Of a stretch of DNA of 10,787 bases, positions 6,854 through 10,787 are shown in pieces. How positions within the stretch are numbered: position 1 is the stretch's first letter; every line of letters begins with the position of its first letter. Both the position numbers and the translations under genes were made by a program. Under the pieces are notes generated by a model that was given only the letters and a program-made list of their open reading frames with translations, made no database searches and was not told where the DNA came from. This stretch comes from an uncultured Ruminococcus sp. (GTDB lineage Bacteria > Bacillota > Clostridia > Oscillospirales > CAG-272): the NCBI GenBank assembly GCA_902796505.1, contig CADBPA010000169.1, positions 1 to 10,787 on the forward strand, read 5' to 3'.

Positions 6854-7828
6854 ATGCAGATCGGAAACGTGATCCTTCCCCACGGGCTGATCCTCGGCCC
6901 GATGGCGGGCTACACCGACCGCGCGATGCGGCTCGTCTGCCGCTCTTTCGGCGCGGAATACGCCGTGACCGAGATGGTCAGCGCCAAAGCCGTCTGCTAC
7001 GGGGATCGCAAGACCTATTCGCTCGCGCGCATCCTGCCGGACGAAGGACCGGTCGCTCTGCAGATCTTCGGCTCCGAGCCGCAGATCTTAGCGGAAGGCG
7101 CGGCGATGCTTCTGCGGCACGCACAGGAGAACGGCGAGGCGATCCCTGCGGCGATCGACGTCAATATGGGCTGCCCCGTGCGCAAAATTTTCGGCAACGG
7201 CGAGGGCAGCGCCCTGATGCGCGATCCCGCGAGAATTCTGGAGATCGTCTCGGCGATCCGCCGCGCGGTTCCCCTGCCGGTCACCGTCAAGCTCCGTTCG
7301 GGCGTCGATCCGTCGCATATCAACGCCGTCGAGTGCGCGCTGGCGGCGGAGGAGGGCGGAGCGGCCGCCGTGGCGATCCACGGAAGATGCCGCACCCAGC
7401 TTTACGGCGGAAACGCCGATCCCGCCGTCGGCGCGGCGGTCAAAGCCGCGCTTTCGATCCCGGTGATCTGGAGCGGCGACGTCCGCGATCCCGAAAGCGC
7501 CCTGCGGCTGAAAGCCGCGACCGGGGCGGACGGGCTGATGATCGCGCGCGCCGCCGTCGGCGATCCCTTTCTCTTTGCCCGCGTCGCCGCCGCGATGGAG
7601 GGAAGAGAGATCGGCGCGCCGTCCTTTGCCGAGCGCCGCCGCGTCGCGCTGCGGCAGCTTTCGCTCGCTTCCGAGGAGAAGGGCGAGGAGGTCGCCGTTT
7701 CGGAATGCCGCAAGCAGATCGCCGCGTATTTCACCGGCGAGCGGGGCTGCGCCGCTCTGCGTGACAGAGTGCACAGAGCGAAAACGATCGCCGAGGTCGA
7801 AGAGGCGATCGCCGGCGTCGGCGATTGA
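6854..7828 (+). CDS. dus: tRNA-dihydrouridine synthase (Dus family, DusB-like)
   Basis: A 324-residue FMN enzyme that reduces specific uridines in the tRNA D-loop to dihydrouridine with NAD(P)H. The TIM-barrel N-terminus has GPMAGYTD (15-22). The catalytic Cys is C107 in VNMGCPVRKIFGNGEGSALM. VKLRSGVD and HGRCRTQLYGG carry conserved Lys and His/Arg residues, and GLMIARAAVGDPFLF is the FMN phosphate-binding segment. The C-terminal helical tRNA-binding domain includes RKQIAAYFTGERGCAALRDRVHRA. The length is typical of DusB. The start is the ATG at 6854: AAAGGAGA lies 8 nt upstream. A longer in-frame reading from 6773 would run through the promoter and is not supported. A few positions differ from the commonest family wording (SGDV in place of NGDI, LMIARAA in place of LMIGRAA), which look like tolerated variants. 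Confidence 0.95.
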   Translation: MQIGNVILPHGLILGPMAGYTDRAMRLVCRSFGAEYAVTEMVSAKAVCYGDRKTYSLARILPDEGPVALQIFGSEPQILAEGAAMLLRHAQENGEAIPAAIDVNMGCPVRKIFGNGEGSALMRDPARILEIVSAIRRAVPLPVTVKLRSGVDPSHINAVECALAAEEGGAAAVAIHGRCRTQLYGGNADPAVGAAVKAALSIPVIWSGDVRDPESALRLKAATGADGLMIARAAVGDPFLFARVAAAMEGREIGAPSFAERRRVALRQLSLASEEKGEEVAVSECRKQIAAYFTGERGCAALRDRVHRAKTIAEVEEAIAGVGD

Positions 7829-7854
7829 CCTGCCGCAGGATCCCGGCATAAGAT
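7825..7854 (+). promoter_or_regulatory. Possible weak promoter for the flavin reductase gene, overlapping the dus stop
   Basis: TTGACC (7825-7830, containing the dus TGA) and TAAGAT (7849-7854) with 18-nt spacing. No terminator separates dus from the next gene, so read-through from dus is an equally good explanation. Confidence 0.35.
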
Positions 7855-7891
7855 AGAATAGAATATTCCGCATACAAGGAGGCGTCACGCC

Positions 7892-8479
7892 ATGTCAAGA
7901 AACGATTTCAAACCCGGAACGCTCGAAGCGCCCCTGCCCGCCGTCCTCGTCACCGTCCGCGACGGGGAAAAGGACAATATCCTCACCGTCGCCTGGACCG
8001 GCATTCTTTCCTCCGATCCTCCGCGCGCCTACGTCTCTGTCCGTCCGCAGCGGTATTCGCACGATATGCTGATGCACTCGCGCGAGTTCGTCATCCACCT
8101 GACGAACGAAAAACTCGTCCGCGCGACCGACTACTGCGGCGTTTTCACCGGCGCGAAGGTCGACAAATTCGAGAAATGCCGCCTGACCAAAACCGAAAGC
8201 AAATGCGTCTCGGCGCCGACGATCGCCGAAGCCCCGGTCGCGCTCGAATGCAGAGTCTTTGACGTGATCCCCTCCGGCACGCACGATATTTTTCTCGCGG
8301 ATATCGTGAGCGTCTCCTGCGACAGCTCGCTCCTCGACGAGTCCGGCCGCCTCCGTTTCGACAAAGCCGGTCTCATCGCCTATTCGCACGGCGAATATTT
8401 TGCGCTCGGCAAAAAACTCGGCAGCTTCGGCTTTTCCGCCGCCAAAAAGAAAAAAACGCCGCCGAAAAAACGCACCTGA
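7892..8479 (+). CDS. Flavin reductase-like domain protein (FMN-binding split barrel)
   Basis: A 195-residue protein of the flavin reductase-like family, which binds FMN in a split beta-barrel. Members reduce free flavin or act as small flavoproteins, and the partner here is unknown. Family pattern from the N-terminus: PLPAVLVTVRDGEKDNILTV (14-33), the AWTGILSSDPPRAYVSVRP segment (34-52) that forms the flavin pocket, then SREFVIHLTNEKL (63-75) and TDYCGVFTGAKVDKFEK (79-95). The dimer part is PVALECRVFDVIPSGTHDIFLADIV (115-139), and the end is the usual YFALGKKLGSFGFS (169-182). The last 13 residues are an unusual basic tail (KKKKTPPKKRT), possibly disordered or nucleic-acid-sticky. AAGGAGG at 7876-7882 fixes the start. 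It lies 63 nt behind dus and ends in its own terminator. Confidence 0.9.
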   Translation: MSRNDFKPGTLEAPLPAVLVTVRDGEKDNILTVAWTGILSSDPPRAYVSVRPQRYSHDMLMHSREFVIHLTNEKLVRATDYCGVFTGAKVDKFEKCRLTKTESKCVSAPTIAEAPVALECRVFDVIPSGTHDIFLADIVSVSCDSSLLDESGRLRFDKAGLIAYSHGEYFALGKKLGSFGFSAAKKKKTPPKKRT

Positions 8480-8484
8480 CCTCC

Positions 8485-8522
8485 GCCGCTCCGCACCTTG
8501 CCGGAGCGGCGCTCCGTTTTTT
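8485..8522 (+). terminator. Terminator of the flavin reductase gene, with two alternative stems
   Basis: GCCGCTCCG (8485-8493) pairs with CGGAGCGGC (8502-8510), a 9-bp stem with an 8-nt loop. The alternative CGGAGC (8502-8507) pairs with GCTCCG (8511-8516), a 6-bp stem with a 3-nt loop directly abutting T8517-8522. The two stems share 8502-8507 and exclude each other. Confidence 0.85.
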
Positions 8523-8548
8523 GCGCCCCGATTTCGCGCTTTTTGTGG

Positions 8549-8595
8549 AATTTGTGTACAAATTGTGAACGAATTCAAGAAAATTTGTGAATATT
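8549..8595 (+). promoter_or_regulatory. Operator-like dyad and 11-bp phased TTGTG array upstream of hpf
   Basis: A 7-bp inverted repeat with a 2-nt centre, AATTTGT-GT-ACAAATT (8549-8564), overlaps four consecutive 11-bp units starting at 8552, 8563, 8574 and 8585. Three of these begin TTGTG (third unit TTCAA); a further TTGTG at 8543 is out of phase. The block is AT-rich in a GC-rich genome and ends about 13 nt before the weak -35 of hpf. The protein that would bind is unknown. Confidence 0.5.
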
Positions 8596-8607
8596 TCCGA
8601 AAACCCC

Positions 8608-8636
8608 TTTCTTTTTTCCGCGAAGCCTGCTATAAT
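8608..8636 (+). promoter_or_regulatory. Probable sigma-A promoter of hpf (weak -35, perfect -10)
   Basis: TATAAT at 8631-8636 is a perfect -10. The best -35 at 17 nt is only TTTCTT (8608-8613), which suggests dependence on an activator or another sigma factor. The expected start is near 8643, giving a leader of about 48 nt with AAAGGA at ~8675. Confidence 0.65.
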
Positions 8637-8690
8637 ATAAGTACAGGGAAGGGCATCCGTCCCCGAAAACAAGAGAAAGGATGAAAACAC

Positions 8691-9218
8691 ATGAAAATCA
8701 CGGTTTACGGAAAGCAAATGGCAGTTCGGGAGAGCCTGAAAGAGGCGATCGCGAAAAAACTCTCGAAATTCGATCGCTTTTTCGGCGAGGACGCCGAAGC
8801 GCAGGTCACCTGCCGGGTGCGCAAAGGAGATAAGATCCTCGAGATCACGATCCCTTACGAGGGAACGACCTACCGCGCCGAGCAGGAGGGCGAGACCTTC
8901 CTGACCGCTTTGGACCGTGCGGTGGACGCCCTCGACGGACAGATCCGCAAGAACAAAACGCGGCTGGAAAAGCGCGTCCGCTCCGGCGCGTTCGTCACCG
9001 CCTCCTTCGAGGATGACGACGAGTACGTCGAGGAGGGCAAGTTCGAGCTTCGCGTGAAAAAGATCCCCCTGCGCCCGATGTTCACCGAGGACGCCATTCT
9101 GCAGATGAATCTTCTCGACCACTCCTTCTTCGTATTCACCGACGCCGAGACCGGAAAGACCGAGGTCGTTTACAAGCGCAAGGACGGCGGATACGGCATT
9201 CTCGTCCCCGAAGGATAA
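8691..9218 (+). CDS. hpf: Long-form ribosome hibernation promoting factor
   Basis: A 175-residue long-form HPF (also called RaiA/YfiA family). It binds the 30S decoding region and pairs ribosomes into inactive 100S dimers in stationary phase or stress. The N-terminal beta-alpha-beta domain covers 1-~100 (MKITVYGKQMAVRESLKEAI, then LEITIPYEGTTYRAEQEGETFLTALDRAVDALDGQIRKNKTRL split across the fold). An acidic linker at ~105-117 (EDDDEYVEEG) leads to the C-terminal dimerisation domain, ~118-175: KKIPLRPMFTEDAILQMNLL, then HSFFVFTDAETGKTEVVYKR and DGGYGILVPE. The length matches the Firmicutes long form. AGAAAGGA lies upstream of the ATG. It is a single-gene unit; the leader DNA holds operator-like repeats described separately. 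No raiA-type structured RNA was recognised upstream. Confidence 0.97.
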   Translation: MKITVYGKQMAVRESLKEAIAKKLSKFDRFFGEDAEAQVTCRVRKGDKILEITIPYEGTTYRAEQEGETFLTALDRAVDALDGQIRKNKTRLEKRVRSGAFVTASFEDDDEYVEEGKFELRVKKIPLRPMFTEDAILQMNLLDHSFFVFTDAETGKTEVVYKRKDGGYGILVPEG

Positions 9219-9225
9219 GGCGTGC

Positions 9226-9254
9226 CGCCGGGTCTCCCGACCGCTCTCCCGGCG
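9226..9254 (+). terminator. Weak candidate terminator hairpin after hpf
   Basis: A 7-bp stem, CGCCGGG (9226-9232) with CCCGGCG (9248-9254) and a 15-nt loop. No proper T run follows, so termination may be inefficient. A competing small stem, CGGG (9229-9232) with CCCG (9236-9239), lies inside. Confidence 0.35.
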
Positions 9255-9278
9255 CTTTCGCAGGGGAAAATCCGATCG

Positions 9279-9329
9279 TTCACAATTTCTTCATATTTTG
9301 TTCATAATTATTTCATTATTGAATTTACA
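9279..9329 (+). promoter_or_regulatory. Phased array of TTCA-type 11-bp direct repeats
   Basis: TTCA begins at 9279, 9290, 9301 and 9312, that is three successive steps of exactly 11 bp: TTCACAATTTC, TTCATATTTTG, TTCATAATTAT, TTCATTATTGA. A TTTACA at 9324 follows after 12 bp. One unit per helical turn on one face is the layout of OmpR/PhoB-family binding sites. It lies 70 nt upstream of the -35 of the next promoter. The binding protein is unknown. Confidence 0.5.
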
Positions 9330-9351
9330 GGTTGCACAAAAAAGAAATTTT

Positions 9352-9367
9352 CCTTTTGTACAAAAGG
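9352..9367. promoter_or_regulatory. 16-bp perfect palindrome, candidate operator
   Basis: CCTTTTGTACAAAAGG is its own reverse complement with no central gap. It lies 31 nt upstream of the -35 at 9399. It lacks a T run or loop, so it is more like a dimeric repressor or activator site than a terminator. Confidence 0.5.
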
Positions 9368-9398
9368 GAGAAAGTTCGGCTATCCGCTTCCGCGGTGC

Positions 9399-9427
9399 TT
9401 GACATTGCGGGCGTTTTATGATATGAT
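9399..9427 (+). promoter_or_regulatory. Near-consensus sigma-A promoter of the large lipoprotein gene
   Basis: TTGACA (9399-9404) and TATGAT (9422-9427) with 17-nt spacing, the best promoter in the window. The start site should fall near 9434, leaving a leader of about 147 nt before the ATG at 9581. Confidence 0.9.
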
Positions 9428-9440
9428 AGCAAATGGTAGA

Positions 9441-9558
9441 GTGGAGCGTAAAGTCTGCCGTGAAGCGCCGGCGTGAGCCGGGATCTTTGCGGAAGTTTTG
9501 CGGCAACACGCTCCGTCTTTCATCTTCGGCCGCAGATGAAAGGCAATTTCAGGCCGAA
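9441..9558 (+). promoter_or_regulatory. Structured 5' leader RNA of the large lipoprotein gene (unassigned)
   Basis: By eye the leader folds as follows. P1 is GGAGCGT (9443-9449) with ACGCTCC (9508-9514), extendable by two G-U pairs. Inside it, P2 is TGCCG (9456-9460) with CGGCA (9501-9505), extendable by five more pairs including G-U. P3 is CCGGC (9468-9472) with GCCGG (9477-9481), capped by the GNRA tetraloop GTGA. Downstream, P4 is CTTTCATCT (9517-9525) with AGATGAAAG (9534-9542), 9 perfect pairs. The P4 loop TCGGCC (9526-9531) is complementary to GGCCGA (9552-9557), so an H-type pseudoknot or an alternative stem is possible. It ends 9 nt before the AAGGAG at 9567-9572. It matches no riboswitch class I recognise. 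Confidence 0.5.
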
Positions 9559-9580
9559 AAACAAAAAAGGAGAAAAAAGA

Positions 9581-10787
9581 ATGAAAAACAAGCTGATTTG
9601 TCTCATGCTTGCAGTCCTGATGGTCTTCAGCGTTCTTGCCGTGCTGGTTTCCTGCACCGGCGGTAACGATGACGTGCCTCCCGATGATGGCAAGGGTACC
9701 ACCGTTGATCCGATTAAGCCGGATAAGGACAAAGACAAAGGTGACGACAACAAGCAAGACACGCACGATCACGTGGACGCCGATAAGGACGGCAAATGCG
9801 ACGTGTGCGGCGTGGCCTACCACCAGCACGTTGACGCGAACAGCGACAGCAAGTGCGATATCTGCGGTGGATCCATGATCGACAAGCACGGCGAGGGTCT
9901 GAGCGGCGAGTGGTGGAACGGCATTACCTACGATACCACCAGCCTGATCTTCCAGCTCACCGATTGCACCAACAAGGAAGAGCTTCCTTCCGGTTGTAAG
10001 AGATTCATGGCGGGCGAGGATCCGAGCGCGACCGGCAACCTGGATAACCAGGTCTCTACCCGTAACGGCGAAGCCGCCTTCTACACCAAGACCAACGTCA
10101 AGTACAACTACTATCCGGACACCGCCGAATACGGCTGGTCCCAGAACATCAACACCATCTATCAGGCAGTTCAGACCAAGACGGCTTCTACCCCGGATAT
10201 GTTCTGCAACTTCATGACCGATATGCTCTGCGCCTCCCTGAAGGGAAGCTTTGCGAACCTCTATTCTGCAGTTCGCTCCGAGCACAACTGGATGGATATC
10301 GACGCGAAGGGCGAGATCGACTTTGAAGACGATTACTTCGAGTCCGGTTACATGGATGACCTGATGTCCTCTCTTACCCTTTCTCTGGATAAGATCTACG
10401 TCGTGGCTTCCGACTATTTCATCGACCTGATCCGCGCGTTCTTCATCGTTCCGGTCAACCGTGCTCTCTACGATTCGATCGCTCCCACGATGATCGACGA
10501 CCTTAACGGCGACGGCGAGAAGAACATCAAAGACTTCTTCGTGGAAGTCCGCAAAGGCGACTGGAACTACGAGAGACTTGCGCAGTATGCAGGCGCGATC
10601 TACCGTAACGACTCCGGTGTCACCGAGATCAGCCTTGCTGACCGCGTTGGTTTCGCAGTAGACGCAAGCTCCGGTCTTTCTACCGCCGGTCTGCTTTACA
10701 CCTCCAGCGTTTCCATCATCAAGAAAGAGTACAACGTAACCAAGTACGACTACGACTACTCCTATCCTCCGACCAACCAGGATCTGC
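9581..10787 (+). CDS. Large surface lipoprotein with CxxC repeats, possibly an ABC-type solute-binding protein (3' end outside window)
   Basis: The frame is open from 9581 to the window end, 402 codons. The start has AAGGAG 8 nt upstream. The signal peptide ends in lipobox LVSC, lipidated Cys 25. An acidic Asp/Lys linker (~29-60) is followed by two copies of a 19-residue-period module, HVDADKDGKCDVCG (64-77) and HVDANSDSKCDICG (83-96), which combine a DxDxDG-like loop with CxxC. The rest begins GEWWNGITYDTT (109-120); later parts include MFCNFMTDMLCASLKGSFA, a YMDDLMSSLTLSLDK helix and a VVASDYFIDLIRAFFIVPV helix, plus an EF-hand-like loop DLNGDGEKNIKD (307-318). The body resembles large solute-binding lipoproteins of Clostridia, but this is from memory of the style and I see no diagnostic motif. 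Codon choice favours AAC, AAG, TCC/TCT and GGT, unlike its neighbours, which suggests high expression. Confidence 0.85.
   Translation, partial: MKNKLICLMLAVLMVFSVLAVLVSCTGGNDDVPPDDGKGTTVDPIKPDKDKDKGDDNKQDTHDHVDADKDGKCDVCGVAYHQHVDANSDSKCDICGGSMIDKHGEGLSGEWWNGITYDTTSLIFQLTDCTNKEELPSGCKRFMAGEDPSATGNLDNQVSTRNGEAAFYTKTNVKYNYYPDTAEYGWSQNINTIYQAVQTKTASTPDMFCNFMTDMLCASLKGSFANLYSAVRSEHNWMDIDAKGEIDFEDDYFESGYMDDLMSSLTLSLDKIYVVASDYFIDLIRAFFIVPVNRALYDSIAPTMIDDLNGDGEKNIKDFFVEVRKGDWNYERLAQYAGAIYRNDSGVTEISLADRVGFAVDASSGLSTAGLLYTSSVSIIKKEYNVTKYDYDYSYPPTNQDL

Noticed and set aside
7088..7888. A 266-codon - strand frame opposite dus
   Set aside because: It covers a clear Dus coding sequence and reads as Arg/Asp/Gly/Ala-rich noise.
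8563..8580. A Rex-type operator (TTGTGAA-N4-TTCACAA) upstream of hpf
   Set aside because: The left half matches, but the right half reads TTCAAGA, so the dyad is incomplete. The 11-bp direct-repeat reading explains the region better.
8637..8690. A raiA-motif structured RNA upstream of the hibernation factor
   Set aside because: The space between the promoter and the ATG is only about 50 nt, too short for that RNA, and only a 3-bp stem is visible.
9433..9666. A small + strand frame starting in the lipoprotein leader
   Set aside because: The ATG lies right at the predicted transcription start without a Shine-Dalgarno, the frame overlaps the lipoprotein start out of frame, and the product is basic and featureless.
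9416..10285. A 289-codon - strand frame opposite the start of the large lipoprotein
   Set aside because: The + strand has promoter, ribosome binding site, signal peptide and lipobox; the - strand frame has none of these and spans the leader and promoter.
1..10787. CRISPR arrays, tRNA or rRNA genes, insertion sequences, attachment sites
   Set aside because: No spaced direct repeats of CRISPR length, no cloverleaf with the TTCGA arm, no transposase or terminal inverted repeats with target duplications were found.

Overview
The window reads as chromosomal DNA from a GC-rich member of the Clostridia (Firmicutes), probably an uncultured, gut-type Oscillospiraceae/Christensenellaceae-like lineage. 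The grounds are strong AGGAGG-type ribosome binding sites, sigma-A promoters of the TTGACT-17-TATAAT kind, lipobox lipoproteins without outer-membrane genes, a DUF975 membrane protein, a long-form hibernation factor, and a lipoprotein carrying DxDxDGKCDxCG repeats. Genus or species cannot be read from the sequence.

Layout. 3-3973 is a tightly spaced + strand block: the C-terminal end of a possible parvulin/SurA-like foldase, an AEC-family permease 2 nt downstream, and a Cu+-exporting P-type ATPase (CopA) 30 nt later. The ATPase carries a second heavy-metal-binding domain at its C-terminus; this domain has its own in-frame Shine-Dalgarno and ATG, so a separate CopZ-like chaperone may also be made. 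4018-5317 is a self-contained ECF sigma factor/membrane anti-sigma pair with a likely autoregulated promoter (TGTAACC...CGTCTGA) and a strong terminator. 5373-6161 is a DUF975 membrane protein with its own promoter, ending in a double terminator shared with a convergent small LRR-like lipoprotein (6165-6662, - strand). A divergent promoter region (6695-6822) separates that lipoprotein from a tRNA-dihydrouridine synthase (6854-7828), which is followed by a flavin reductase-like protein (7892-8479). Next come the long-form ribosome hibernation factor Hpf (8691-9218) and a 362-nt non-coding region. The last gene, a large surface lipoprotein (9581 to the window end), is incomplete at its 3' end.

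The gene content is mostly housekeeping, envelope and stress functions. The least explained part is the non-coding DNA around hpf. It holds two arrays of four 11-bp units, one upstream of hpf and one downstream in opposite orientation, which share an exact 13-bp inverted match. It also has a 16-bp perfect palindrome, a near-consensus promoter, and a leader of about 147 nt. That leader can fold into nested stems with a GNRA-capped hairpin and a possible pseudoknot just upstream of the lipoprotein ribosome binding site. The array pitch and half-site resemble Gram-positive PHO boxes, but that link is inference.

All folds and matches were worked out by eye. No database search or folding program was run.
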